From positions 1 to 20,219 of the forward strand of contig JAIXMF010000255.1 in NCBI GenBank assembly GCA_025201365.1: a stretch of DNA of 20,219 nucleotides. The letters run 5' to 3'. A program made the position numbers and the translations under genes. How positions within the stretch are numbered: the stretch's first letter is position 1; each line of letters opens with the position of its first letter. This document shows positions 7,723 to 18,431 of this stretch, piece by piece. The stretch is from Syncephalis plumigaleata. Taxonomy: Eukaryota > Zoopagomycota > Zoopagomycetes > Zoopagales > Piptocephalidaceae. The notes under the pieces were generated by a model. The model had not been told where the DNA came from. It did not search any database and saw only the letters and a program-made list of their open reading frames with translations.

Positions 7723-9001
7723 TTATTGCTCATTGCAACTTACTGCAAGTTTACGTGATTCATTCACGGTATCAATGGCACGAGTGGCAGCTTGTGACAA
7801 CAACTTGGACGCTTGTTGACCAGGAGCAGTCTCCAGTGCACGGGTAGCAGCAGTTTGCATTTGATTGGCCGCGTAGTAAAGCTTATCGGTGATCTTGTAG
7901 GTGTCGTTCAAAGCGGTGGCGCGTGTCACAACTATATCACGTACTTTATACTTTTCATCGAGTTTAGTTACTGTATAGAGATGGATAGAGGAGAGAATGT
8001 CATCGTTAGTACTTGTACTAATGAGAATACGTGTTATACTTTACGTGATGACGTACATTCAGTAAGTGCTTGTTGGTAGGCCGATTGTGCCTTGTTGGTA
8101 ACACCGTATTTCTCTATTGAATACATAAGCAAATGTACTATGGTGATGACGATAATGATAACACAATTACTTACCATCGAATACCTTGGCACGATTGATG
8201 ATGGTAGCTGACAAAGCATAACCGGATGCCAACAATTCCGTAACAATCGAGGTCATTGGCTATAATACAATATAGAATGAGTCAATGTTTAACTACGAGT
8301 AGTAGTAGTAATTATCGCACCTTTTCCTCTTGAGAGATGTTGCCATCATTCGATTCGGTGTCACTGGCACCACGATGATGATCACCGGAATACTCGTCTT
8401 TGAAGTAGTATTCTACACTGATTTGTTCCTCGGCAATAATTGCATTGGTAAGCATGGTGGCAGTCTTGGAAGCCGAATCTAATATACGTATATATATATA
8501 TATATATATATAGTAAATAAACAGATAGTATCTTATTAGTTACAATCTAATAGAATGTGATCAATACACATACCCTTTTCAAACATAACAAGTGCTTCTT
8601 TTTTGCCATCCTTGGCACTAACAAACGAGTAAAATAAGGAATAACGTCAGTTATATGCACTATGCGTATAGACATATGAAGTCATATACATACTTGTTAA
8701 CTTCGATTTCGCTTATTTTACCGCAGAATAGGAAGAATTCACGGACTAAATATCACCGTCAATCAAGCATTAGTAAGTGTGCACTACTGGATACAGCATT
8801 TATCTTGTATGCTATTCACTTCTACTACTTACCCATTTCCTTGGTAGCATCAGGTCCGATATTCTTGACGTAGACCAACTTTGGAGTTGGCTCCGAGGGA
8901 ATCTACACGTTATTATACAGCAATATCATTAGTTATCTACTAAACAAACAGACAAACAAGTAAACAAGTAGACTACATACTGTCATTTCAAATCCGGACA
9001 T
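7723..9001 (-). CDS. vip1: Vip1-like RRM RNA-binding protein
   Basis: Predicted 244 aa in eight exons: 9001-8981, 8902-8833, 8745-8694, 8617-8574, 8478-8321, 8259-8175, 8113-8057, 7970-7723; every phase joins. Residues ~12-85 are one RRM: RNP2-like KLVYVKNI, then FFLFCGKISEIEV, RNP1-like KEALVMFEK, and a final strand QISVEY. An acidic linker follows. The C-terminal half is helical: SIVTELLASGYALSATIINR, FDEKYGV, LDEKYKVRD and the final TRAIDTVNESRKLA. This layout matches fission yeast Vip1 and relates to plant BPA1-like proteins. The molecular role is poorly defined; RNA binding follows from the RRM. A RRM gene of this kind supports a fungal source. The intron at 8573-8479 carries a TA run. 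Confidence 0.85.
8479..8573 (-). repeat. Vip1-like gene intron with TA microsatellite
   Basis: This 95-nt intron is the third longest in the window and holds an AT/TA dinucleotide run at about 8487-8512. Donor GTATGT and acceptor ATTAG are intact. Confidence 0.7.
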
Positions 9002-9600
9002 TTTGAACAATGAGTTGACAGTAGTCGTAGTAGTAGCGTTGAAGAGAGTAAAACACGTAGTAGAAACGTAAAGAAGTAAAAGAGAAAGAGTGAAAGAGTG
9101 AAAACTAAACGAGAGTAGTTGCTGACGGGTAAAGAAGTACGAGTAATCGATTTACTTGCTCATTAAATAGTGCATTCGGTTGGGGATAACACTACTCTGT
9201 CCACCCCACACCATCATTGCTTATCCATTATCCATCTATCCTTCATAGTCACATGTGAATATTAAACTGTAGTGATGATGTGTCAGTTACATATGCTGTA
9301 TCAGTGAATGGGCTACAACATCTATCTCTTCTCCATTTATTGGCACGTGTCAATCAATATCAGAGCACATTTGGCATTGTCTATACGAAGTAAATGAACG
9401 GATGTAGTCCACGTGAATACCATCGTGATGATGGTTCTCTATCCATTCTATATTACACAGCTGTATAGTCATTTCAATAGTGATTATAGAATAGGAAGTA
9501 GAAAGCCAAGAATTGTACAAAATAGTAGTGATGTGTTTATTTTTAGTGGTATGTAGACAATACAGGTAAATCAGTAACAATAAGCTAGTGACGTCATTTA
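9002..9600. promoter_or_regulatory. Upstream region of the Vip1-like gene
   Basis: About 600 bp between the Vip1-like ATG and the short transposon. The part near the gene is purine-rich on the plus strand (GTAGTAGTAG and AAAGAGTGAAAGAGTG runs near 9020-9110). A perfect CRE-type palindrome TGACGTCA lies at 9589-9596, three bases before the transposon's TA target. I see no coding region. Confidence 0.35.
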
Positions 9601-9838
9601 CAGGCTATTTCCATCCAATTTGCGCAGTTAGTCTTTTGTCTTTACGAATAAATAATAGTTATCATTAATTGCAATACATGATATCGCGATCATTAACATC
9701 TCCCTCAACTGCTAGGGCAATGACAACTACTCAATAATAATAGCAATGCGATGATGGTGTTAACAATTGTGTAAATCTATTTATTAATAAACTGCAAATG
9801 TTAAATGATAAATGCGCAAATTGGTTGGAAAAACCCTG
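9601..9838. mobile_element. 238-bp MITE of the same family, opposite orientation
   Basis: It has TA on both sides (9599-9600 and 9839-9840) and CAG-beginning terminal inverted repeats with the same core (CCATCCAATTTGCGCA on the left, one change on the right). Its right end, reversed, matches the left ~95 bp of the element at 5643-6190. Its left end, reversed, matches that element's right ~78 bp. Only about 60 bp of unrelated or unalignable sequence remains between. The Fanzor-like segment is absent, so it is an internally deleted relative. Confidence 0.85.
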
Positions 9839-9943
9839 TAATCATCATTCATGGCAGTGTATGTCATCTATTGTTTACTAGCTACGTGTCAATAAAGTGT
9901 AATCATTCTATTTGTACTATGATACTGTGTAGTGTATCTTCCT

Positions 9944-11221
9944 TCATTCCACTAGATCGCATTCTGTACGCATCTTGAGTTGTATCACAGCACCTCTTGC
10001 TACATTCCATTTGTTTAGCAAAGCTGATTGTTCCTCTGCCAAGCTATTTCGATGTTGACCGAGTTCCTCTGTAATGGAGTCAATAAACTGTTGATTCGTA
10101 CTACAATCGATCTAGTTAGTGATATCATGTAGAATGTAATCACTTCTCCTTACACTATCAGTTGAGAGAGTCGTTCCAATGAAGAGCGAATAGTTGATTG
10201 CCATTCTATGCTCGCTTGTATGAGTGAATGATGCTTGATTGCTGTCATTCTTCTTTAACTTACCTGTTAGAAACTGGATTGATTCGAGGGATGTGCTGTT
10301 ATCGTTTAGGCCTAAGTGATCAGTGGAATTACACGCTGGTTGTTGAGGTGAACTTGATATTGCAGAAGTGCATGGCATTACTTGAGTTGATTGCTCATCA
10401 GCCTCTCTCATTTCCTGTCTAGTTGGCATGTTACTAATAGAAGCAGCAGCAGTAGTAGTAGTAGTAGTAGTAGTATCTGTGACAGGTGGTGCTTGATGTT
10501 TAGATGACGTTGATACGGGTTCTTTATCTGGTCCGTGCGATGGCGTAGATGATTCCTGTTTATACTATATCATTGTTCATACTAGTGTATTTGTATAATA
10601 AATAATGCTTACCATCATAGAAAATGGTAGCATGTCCTCAATGCCTTCCAATGAATTACTCTGTTGATAATCAGGTGTAAATGCTGAATCGAACTCATTC
10701 ATAAATGGTTCTTTACTTATAAGTTTAGTAGAATGAATGTTGTTTTCCAATGAATAACTAGTAGTATGTTCGATATGATGACTTGATGATCCTATGAATG
10801 GTAGTGATATAATTGAATCAGATGCATTTACTCTGGAATAGCTTGTACGATGTTCACGCTCCCATTCAATGCCTGTAGATCGATTGATAGTATGCTCATT
10901 ATCACTGCTATCATCAAGTACAGTAATACGTTCTAATTCTTCTTCTTCCTCCTCTTCATCTTCTGCTTGATCTACTGGCTTGTTGAATAGAGCAGCCAGT
11001 TTAGTAAGTCTACTTGAATTCATATCAGTATCATATCTATTCTTGTTAAACGAGATACGCAGTCGGCCTGGTGTAAATGGTTTTGGCCCAGGAGATGCCG
11101 ATGCCGACAGCATGCCATCAGGATCGAGTGTACGTCCATCGTAGAGACGACGTCGTTGTCTAACAGGCGTGTCAACTTCCGAAGGTCGCTTACTAAATGA
11201 TTTCCGAAATGGAGATGTCAT
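9944..11221 (-). CDS. Unrecognised acidic, C-terminally coiled-coil protein
   Basis: I do not recognise this gene. Predicted 372 aa in four exons: 11221-10613, 10555-10264, 10214-10154, 10100-9944, with introns of 57, 49 and 53 nt; the last has a CACTAAC branch 14 nt before its acceptor. The N-terminus is basic and Ser/Pro-rich, with TPVRQRRRLYDGRTLDPDG and FTPGRLRISFNKNRY, resembling phospho-regulated or nuclear-localised tails. An acidic stretch (EDEEEEEEELE) follows at ~90. The middle is low complexity, with a poly-Thr run from a GTA/ACT trinucleotide array (10448-10476). The last ~70 residues look ordered and helical: SIEWQSTIRSSLERLSQLIV then TEELGQHRNSLAEEQSALLN. A nuclear or chromosome-associated coiled-coil protein is possible, but that is a guess. 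Confidence 0.65.
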
Positions 11222-11707
11222 TATTAATAGATTGACTGATTGACTAATTGACTAATTGAAAGAAATGATGGCATACACGCTGAATTGATCAATGATTGAT
11301 CGATGATGATTTACTCTAATTTGTTGCCTATCTAAAATGTCATTACACACCGCATCGTATAAGAAATAGAATACGCTCACTGACGTCAATTATGTCATAC
11401 GCACGCAATAAATCCGCTAGTTGGTGTCATGAGATTTGCGTTGCTAATGGATCATCTGTTTCATATACGCGTATTCCGGCAATGCAGGAAGAAACTTTTC
11501 TTACTCATACACACTAGTCAGTCAGGTTGACTATCGTCATTCCCACGAATCATAGTAAATGTGTTATATTCGGTTTTTCGGAGGTTTTTTACCGAAATAT
11601 TCCTACTATATATGCTATGTCCAGTAGAGAAAACAAAAAGTAAAATGTAATTCATTCTTGTATGATATCTGGTCTATCTCTTGCAACTAGCGTTGCTCTT
11701 GTTCATA
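11222..11707. promoter_or_regulatory. Bidirectional promoter region
   Basis: These 486 bp lie between two diverging start codons, those of the coiled-coil gene (-) and the intact PAF-acetylhydrolase (+). A perfect CRE/ATF-type palindrome TGACGTCA is at 11381-11388. An imperfect inverted repeat TTCGGT...ACCGAA spans about 11570-11597. No coding sequence is seen. Function of either site is inferred only. Confidence 0.4.
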
Positions 11708-13588
11708 ATGGAAAATCACAATGATAATAGTAGTAATAATAGCGATAATCAATCGTCGCGTTTCTTCACATCTATTACTTCTGGCGTGAATACGTTGAGG
11801 AAACGTACTATGGTCACACTGAATGGCACGTTTTCATCGACATCAAATGAGGAGACATCAGTGAAGCAGGAGTCTAGCGAAGCAGAGGCATCGTCTACAT
11901 CACGTAGTTGGAGTAGTCGAATACTGCCGCAGTTTAGTTTATTCGCGAAACTACCAAAATATACCGGGCCCTACAGGGTTAGCTGTCATGATATCGAATG
12001 GTTTGGCGGCAGTGGTCGACAACACCGAGGTGCATCGATGACTAGCACGGAAACGGCCACCCACCCTGAAGATGCGGATAAGGAGCTTGCTGGTGAGAAG
12101 GAGCCGTTGCTTGTACGATTATACTATCCGGCTGAACCTACCGGTCATGAACATCAAGCGACATGGCTACCACCGCCATCCTATGTGTATGGACAAGGCA
12201 AGTAACATTCTATGCATATAATATGTGCTTACTAACAATTGAGATAAATAGGTTATAGTGAATTTGCTCGAATACCTCGACTACTGTCTATTCCGCTTGT
12301 TACGGCCATTGTACTGTTTACCAAACTACCAGCATGTATGGATGCACCAGTAGCTACTAGATTGCCTGAAGATGAAGCTAAAGAGTCACCACCACCAGCA
12401 AAAGATCATCCATATCGATTCCCTGTTGTTGTGTTCTCGCATGGATTAGGTGGATGTAGGACAACGTACAGCGGTATTTGTGGCGAACTTGCCTCTCACG
12501 GGTTTGTTGTGTGTGCGATCGAGCATCGTGACGGCACTGCCTCGGTGACATCGCTTGATAAAGGCAAACGCACCATACCGTATCGACGACCGAAGCGGGA
12601 TGAAGACGAGTATCGAATGCGACGAGGCCAGATTCATCATCGACTTGGTGAGGTGCACTCGGCATGGGAACTGCTGGAACGACTCGACGCTGGTGATGCT
12701 GTCGACAATTGCCTAGAAGAGAGCGCTGCCACATTGAACAATGACGACACTAATGTTGCCATGTCGAATGGATTTGATCAGAAACAGCTTAAGAACCGAC
12801 TTGATCTAAATCGAGCAGCAATGGCGGGGCATAGTTTTGGCGGAGCAACCACCATTGAGGCACTACGTGAACCGGGTACGCCATACAAGTGTGGCGTTGC
12901 ATTTGATCCATGGATGTTTGCCGTATCGAAGGAAGTGAACAACAATAGTACAACGACAAACGACAAGGATGATCAACGTGCAAAACCAACACCACCACCA
13001 ATTATGGCCATCAACTCGCAAGCATTCACGAAATGGAGCCAGAACTACAACATACTACGAGATCATATGATCTACTGGAATGGCAAACAACGCGAGAGCA
13101 GTGCGGCGACGAAACAACAGCAACAAGAGGATGCCAATGCTCATAGTCATCGCACATTAGAGCAAGGAATCTATGGACCATCATGGCTGTTCACAGTTCG
13201 TGACTCTGGACATCAGAATCAAAGTGATTTTCCAATTCTATTTCAACGTCTAATGCGACACGTACCAAACTTTGGCGGAAAATGTGATCCAGTAGAAGCA
13301 TTAGAGCTGAATAACCGCATGAGTTTGGAGTTTTTACGAAGAACATTGATGAATCAAGATTTACCGGTGGAACCATTACACATCCCAGTTGATGATAATA
13401 TATTCACCGAGGATCTATCGAAACATCATCGTCTTCAATTAGTACATCGATTAGATGGCATTGTCAGTCAAGATGAGCAAGATATGCTAAATGCTGAAGA
13501 CACGACCGCTACTGAAAAGAAACCATCTAAAAGTTCCAAGATAAGCCTGAAAGCTAAATCGCCTAAAATTGCCGCTGCATCACCTTAG
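11708..13588 (+). CDS. Platelet-activating-factor acetylhydrolase family esterase, intact copy
   Basis: Predicted 608 aa, exons 11708-12197 and 12252-13588. It should hydrolyse the sn-2 acetyl or short/oxidised acyl group of phospholipids. The triad is readable: Ser358 in GHSFGG, Asp382 in AFDPWMF, His484 in DSGHQNQSDF. An oxyanion-type SHGLGGCRTTY lies upstream. The family N-terminal block KLPKYTGPYRVSCHDIEWFG follows a ~77-residue Ser/Asn-rich extension. Asp-to-His spacing (~100 residues) exceeds the ~55 of human Lp-PLA2 because of Asn/Thr/Pro- and Gln-rich inserts. There is no signal peptide, so it is probably intracellular. The C-terminus is Lys/Ser-rich. The start is the first in-frame ATG. 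The single intron has a GC donor. Residues ~169-186 correspond to the membrane-contacting helix after the Y-G-Q-G motif and differ sharply from the left copy. Confidence 0.9.
11939..13200 (+). repeat. Right arm of ~1.26-kb inverted repeat
   Basis: Reverse-complement partner of 960-2220. Near-identity runs through exon 1, the intron and most of exon 2, broken only by the island 12265-12319. Past 13200 and before 11939 the genes share family similarity at best. Confidence 0.9.
12198..12251 (+). other. GC-AG intron in the intact PAF-acetylhydrolase
   Basis: Donor CAAG|GCAAGT, branch TACTAAC, acceptor AAATAG. A GT donor would create an immediate stop (AAG TTA TAG). The GC donor yields G-Q-G-Y-S-E-F, as the family requires. 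Confidence 0.85.
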
Positions 13589-13794
13589 CAGATCATCATC
13601 ATCATCATCATCATCATTATAAAATTCAAGAATATGTCTAATCCAATTCCCCAATATCCATATACTATATAAACATAAATAAATACTCTACTGTTTTATA
13701 TACACTAATCTAAATGATAACTACTTCATATGTCACAATGATCCCTATACAGAATTGAATTATTATATTAAGACAGAATACACTATTACTTGAC
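13589..13794. terminator. Convergent 3' ends of PAF-acetylhydrolase and REEP genes
   Basis: These 206 bp lie between facing stop codons. A perfect ATC trinucleotide array (about 13593-13618) follows the PAF-acetylhydrolase stop by a few bases. AATAAA-like signals occur on the plus strand (AAATAAATA near 13677-13685). No gene is seen. Confidence 0.45.
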
Positions 13795-14805
13795 TTATGT
13801 AAAAAGCTCAGATGTTGAATAATGCGTGGAGAAAGGCTGGTCCTCCTGCATTGCACTGGCATAGTCGATCGTATACGTAGATAGTTGTATTGTCGATGTG
13901 TCATCAAACACGGATTGTGGATTCTGCCATGATGAACGACTGGTGAGTTCGTGTGATAGTCGTTGCTTGAACACATCCCAGTCATCTCCATTATGAGCGT
14001 AAACATTATGCGATGTAGTTGATGTGCTAGCGATGCTTTCATTCACTACTGTCTCATTATTCTCCGTTATTTGCTGCGTATCAGTAGATACAGATGACAC
14101 TGTAATTGTCACATCACTATTTGGCTTATTATACTTGAATTTACGTCCTAGATTAGCGAATCGTACTGCTCCTCGTGCCACCGGACATTGCAACCAGTAG
14201 AGAAGCAGCAGTTTAAGCGGATGATAAGCCGCGAATCGATCTTGTATCCGTTTATTCCAATGCTCCGTCAGTTGAAGTATGGCGAATACCGCCCAATAGG
14301 CTAGCCATCGTCTTGTCTCGCTTGTCCACTTGTGAATAGCGACGGCATCGGCATCGGCATCGGCATCATTAGGATTGTTAGGATTGATCGGCACACGTAA
14401 TAAGCGCCATGTACTGCAGACCGGATAGACAATACCGGCTAGCGTTAGAAATAGACCGCGCGACTCGCGATACAACCAACGTAAGCCAACTGCTGTCCCG
14501 AATGATGTAGCGATAAAAATGTGCACAGGAGAGAAGCCAAGATAGACTAGAAGACGAGCAAGCGGATTCAACACGAATAAACGCTCCATACCTGCCATTC
14601 GTGTGATAATATGTCGTTGTAACCATTGAAGTAGCCAGTTACGCGGTGCAACTACTATACGTCGACCGGGCTGTTGCTGTTGCTGCTCGAACCAGGCATT
14701 CAGTCGTCGTGTCACTCGTAGCAAGTCGTTCTTCTGTTCAGTGTCGCTTTTCCCGTTGGAATTAGACGGTGTATTACACGACTTATTCTGTACTGCAGGT
14801 GTCAT
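13795..14805 (-). CDS. REEP/Yop1 (TB2/DP1/HVA22) family ER membrane-shaping protein
   Basis: 336 aa, no intron, ATG at 14805. The family bends tubular ER membrane by hairpin segments. Residues ~113-216 carry the domain: RGLFLTLAGIVYPVCSTWRL, then WLAYWAVFAILQLTEHW, then YHPLKLLLLYWLQCPVARGA, matching the family pattern of YP, W-x-x-YW, E and the PxxxK...WLxxPxxxGA end. A further hydrophobic stretch precedes it (~85-110, LVYLGFSPVHIFIATSFGTA), after an N-terminal tail with a Gln run. Unusual is a ~24-residue Asn/Pro and Asp-Ala insert at ~138-162 inside the domain, encoded by a GCATCG-type hexamer array (14344-14367). The C-terminal ~115 residues are Ser/Thr-rich and unlike short Yop1, closer in plan to long REEP1-4-type proteins. 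It is the only clearly intronless long gene here. Confidence 0.9.
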   Translation of the reverse strand: MTPAVQNKSCNTPSNSNGKSDTEQKNDLLRVTRRLNAWFEQQQQQPGRRIVVAPRNWLLQWLQRHIITRMAGMERLFVLNPLARLLVYLGFSPVHIFIATSFGTAVGLRWLYRESRGLFLTLAGIVYPVCSTWRLLRVPINPNNPNDADADADAVAIHKWTSETRRWLAYWAVFAILQLTEHWNKRIQDRFAAYHPLKLLLLYWLQCPVARGAVRFANLGRKFKYNKPNSDVTITVSSVSTDTQQITENNETVVNESIASTSTTSHNVYAHNGDDWDVFKQRLSHELTSRSSWQNPQSVFDDTSTIQLSTYTIDYASAMQEDQPFSTHYSTSELFT

Positions 14806-15158
14806 TGTCGTATTAGTGGGTATATAAATAGTTAGATAGGCAGATCGACTAGAACAAAAGCACGTAGCAAGTCATATAACAGATATGATATATAATATAT
14901 ATATAGAGTGGTCGCAGAATCAATACAATAAAATAACAGAGTAACTAGAGTAAGTAATGCGACGATGAGAAAGTAAGCGTACACTTTGTTAGGGTTTATT
15001 TCCCCCTTGTAAATCAATAGATGATTATTGCTATGATTGAAGGTGGACAGATTATACAGGGCTTCTTCTTTTCGGCATTTGAACAATTCAAATCAGACAT
15101 TAATGTTCATTTTATTCATTTTCATATCAATAATATCAATAATAATAATATCTCTCGT
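14806..15158. other. Intergenic region between ESF1 and REEP genes
   Basis: These 353 bp separate the ESF1 stop from the REEP start, both on the minus strand. It holds ESF1's 3' UTR and REEP's promoter. A TA-rich run at about 14886-14905 is the only notable sequence. Short frames here look like chance. Confidence 0.4.
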
Positions 15159-18106
15159 TTATACGATACGTGTACGTTTACGTATATCACCTTTAGGCTT
15201 ATTACTAGTATTCTTGCGTTTTATCTAATGGTAATATAATGTTACTATGACTGTATGTATGTATCTAGTTCAATAAATAGCTTACCGAATTGACTAGCAT
15301 TGCTAAACCTTTATCTGAATGACGAGTGGTATCACTCTTTGTATCCTGTGTTTTCTGCTAAGCAGCATTAGTATCTACGTTGATATTTACGTGATTTCCT
15401 GTGACTTACATCAAAATCTGATGTCTCCTTCTTGCTATTAGATAGGTTACGACGCTGTCTCTCGTCTAATAGCTGTTTCATCGCGTTAGTCTTTTTAAAT
15501 CTAATTAGTGTGAGTTAAGAATATTAATTCAATGGATATATGTATATATTGCTTATTCGATTGATCAATGCAAACTAAAGGATACTGTGGATTGGTCGGG
15601 TCAATTGCAAAGTGATGCGATTCGTGTAGTGCTGTGAATCGAGGATCGCTCACGTCCATCTTGAAACTATCCTGTAGCTCGTCACCATCATCGTCGCCGT
15701 CATCGTGCTTATTACGCTTATGTCGTTGCTTCTTTCCTTTATTCTTCTCGTGTTTGACAATCTTCTTCATGTCAAAGTGCTCGCGATCATCCTTCGAATC
15801 CATAAGCAATAGTTCCAGTTCTGCTCGTTCACGATCACGTTCAAGCTTCTCTTCAGCGGTAAGCGTTTGCTTCTTTTTAGATTTCTTATCCTTATTCTTG
15901 CCATTGGTCATTGGCTCCACTATATCAATCATAATTAGCATAATCAATTTACGTATATATTCATTCACGTTACCTGCAAAGCCTTCCTCCTCCATTGCTT
16001 CACGGAAATAAGGATCGTCCATATCCACTTCATCATCAGAGAATGGTGCTATTAATCATGGAATGAGTTATAATCGCCGATGAACAATCAACTATGCATG
16101 TATATATCATTTACCTTCTTCGGACAAAGTAGTCGATGTTGCCTTTTGCTTATTCTTCTCTTTGCGTGCTTGTCGTTTCTCACGTTGTTTACGCATGTAT
16201 TTCTCCAATGTAGTCTCTTCCTTCTGCTCCTAAAAGCATTGTTTAATTAATCTACAATGCCTTATTGCATACACGTAACCACTTACTTCGCGTGTCTTTT
16301 TCTTTTCAAGCAATTCAGATGCCGTCTCGCTTAAGCCTGGTGTAAATGTGATCTCCATATCACCTTCTGGCATCTTCTCCTTTTCCTCGTCATCGTTTGC
16401 CGCTTCATTCAATAGAGTCTTGTATCGTTGTCGCATAGTTTCTACGTCTTCATTGTCACTTTCACCAGATGATGAAGCTAGGTAAGCTTTAAAGTCCATA
16501 TCTTGCAAATCATTCTTGTTAAACTTTTGACGCAATGTCTTGACACGATCGGGATCGTCATCATCCCAAGTCAGGGTGATATTCGAGTGTTGCAATGCCT
16601 GAGTGGCAAATTCAAGTCGTTTATGATTCTCGGAAGTACTAGTGGCTACACCTCTATCATTATAATAGTAATAAATTAGTCATGATCATAATAATGGATA
16701 ATATGTCTCCCTATCCACGTACACTGGCTTTTCGTTAAACTCCATATCATCGGGAATGAATCGTAGATCAAAGAAATTCGACGTGGCTTCCACTTCTGCA
16801 CCATCACACTGATCATAGATTGCCTGTGCCGTGCTCACTTTATCGCATTCTACCACTGCAAAATAATAGCGCAAACGTTCCAGCTGGTATTTACGTAGTG
16901 CATCCTTATTGAATTCCTCTCCATCATCATTCTTGAATAGCGACTCTTCCGTTACCTCATCATCACTGTTATCACTATCGGAATCGTCATCTCTATTGAA
17001 GATCTCCTTTGGTGGACCTTCACGCGCTTCCTATATATTGATTTGTAGGTATAAATATATACTTGATCGATTATCAGTAGCTTAGTAGAACATTACCTGT
17101 TCAAGTCGCTCTTTACCAAACTCGGATGTGTATATTTTAACCGAATGGATTGCTGATCCATCTGGTTTGAATCCATTAAAGATGGTAAACAGATCGGATG
17201 CCTATTATGATAGATAGATATATCATTGTTACTAACTTGTTCATAATCTTTCTACTATCAACTATCATCTACTTACTTTAAGATGATCCCAATCAAGATT
17301 TACCACTCCAATACGCTTAGTGGCATCACCAAGTGGTACCTGAATTACATTAGCGTTACTAATTGCTCAACTGCATTGTTTCTTTGTTGCTTTCTCTCTC
17401 TCTCTCTCTCTCTATCTTACCTCATCATCATCTTCACCGTGCTCTCCTTCCCCATCCTCAGCTGCCAATTCATCATGATCACCATCCACTTCATCAGAAT
17501 CTGACTCTTCCGATGAGGATGAAACACCTTCACCACGCATTGGATCATAATTACGTGCTTTCGGCATAGTATTTTCATCTGATTCTGATTCCTCTGATTC
17601 CTCTTCGCTAGCTGATTCCTCACTTGTACTCGCTGCCACCTGAGCATCAAGTTCCTGATCACTATACTCCTCCTCTGATTCTTCACTATCTGACTCTGCA
17701 GAAGCACTATCATCTTCCTTCTCCTTCTCTTCTCCTTCATCCTTAATGCGATAATATCGTTTCAATTCATGTTGTCCAGCATTATCCTGCAATTTACGAC
17801 CGTATTGATCCACTTTGGCTATTATCCATATAAGAATGAGATATATCAGTAGACTTCACCAATAGCACATAGAATATACTTACGCTTCCCGCTGAACTCC
17901 TCGCTTGTCATCATATGCTTGAAACGATCGTCCAAGTCAATCTTGACCGCATCTTTCTTAGTCCGTTGAAAACGCGGGTCATAATGAATACGAGCAAAAC
18001 GAGTATCGTCGGTTACAGGACGACGTGCGCCATTAGCGGACGGTACAGGCTTGGGCTTAGAGGTGTCTCCTCCAGATGCCGACTTGCTCTTGTTGCGTTT
18101 ACCCAT
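15159..18106 (-). CDS. ESF1: Esf1, 18S rRNA processing factor
   Basis: Predicted 738 aa in 12 exons: 18106-17884, 17818-17421, 17339-17277, 17201-17097, 17030-16723, 16653-16287, 16229-16115, 16048-15974, 15919-15586, 15500-15410, 15357-15286, 15224-15159; all phases join. Esf1 is a nucleolar protein of the small-subunit processome needed for 18S rRNA maturation. The N-terminal signature is present (TRFARIHYDPRFQRTKKDA, then DQYGRKL and YYRIKDE). A long Asp/Glu/Ser tract precedes an RRM-like core (RIGVVNLDWDHLKASDLFTI, SVKIYTSEFGKERL, NFFDLRFIPDDMEF). DMDFKAYLASSSGESDNED, TLEKYMRKQREKRQARKEK and lysine-rich repeats follow. The NUC153 block near the end reads DPRFTALHESHHFAIDPTNP then FKKTNAMKQLLDERQRRN. 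Exon 9's donor is GTATCC, chosen because it restores N-P-Q-F-K-K-T. Length matches the family. Confidence 0.95.
17340..17420 (-). repeat. ESF1 intron 2 with GA/CT microsatellite
   Basis: The intron is 81 nt. A CT run (GA on the coding strand) spans about 17395-17413, directly beside the donor GTAAGA. Confidence 0.7.
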
Positions 18107-18431
18107 AATGACGGTGTACTACGTTTACTACTAGTGACAAGAATAGGAAAGTAGTTTGAATTCAATCGTTTAAAGAAAAAAAAGAAAAATGCAATATAAT
18201 CACGTGGTAAATGGCACATTAACAATGTGAATGAGTGAATGAGTAAGTGAGTGAGAATCTGATCAAATCAGTATCATGATTACGCTGCCTCACACTTCAC
18301 TCAATCGTGCATATCAATGTGCCACTTATTCGTTCGTTCGTTTTCACTTGTTTAGTTGTTTCTCTCTTTCTCTCTATTCATTCATTCATTCGTTCATTTA
18401 TTCACTCGTCTGTCGTCAACCCTATTAAACT
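18107..18431. promoter_or_regulatory. Bidirectional promoter region of ESF1 and ERH
   Basis: The two genes diverge from these 325 bp. A run of GAGTGAAT-like tetramers (about 18228-18253) and a complementary ATTC/CGTT array (about 18328-18393) flank the middle. They could pair as an imperfect inverted repeat or simply be slippage-derived. A CACGTG E-box lies near 18200. No gene is visible. Confidence 0.4.

Noticed and set aside
15021-15239. Plus-strand frame of 72 codons near the ESF1 3' end
   Set aside because: Overlaps the last ESF1 exon antisense and the AT-rich 3' UTR; Ile/Asn/Phe-rich composition typical of AT-rich noise.
15634-16011. Ser/Phe-rich plus-strand frame, apparently hydrophobic
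   Set aside because: Exact antisense of the Lys/Glu/Asp-rich part of ESF1; composition is a shadow effect.
17363-17569. Plus-strand His/Leu-rich frame over the CT repeat
   Set aside because: Lies across an ESF1 intron microsatellite and antisense to the acidic ESF1 exon; no family features.
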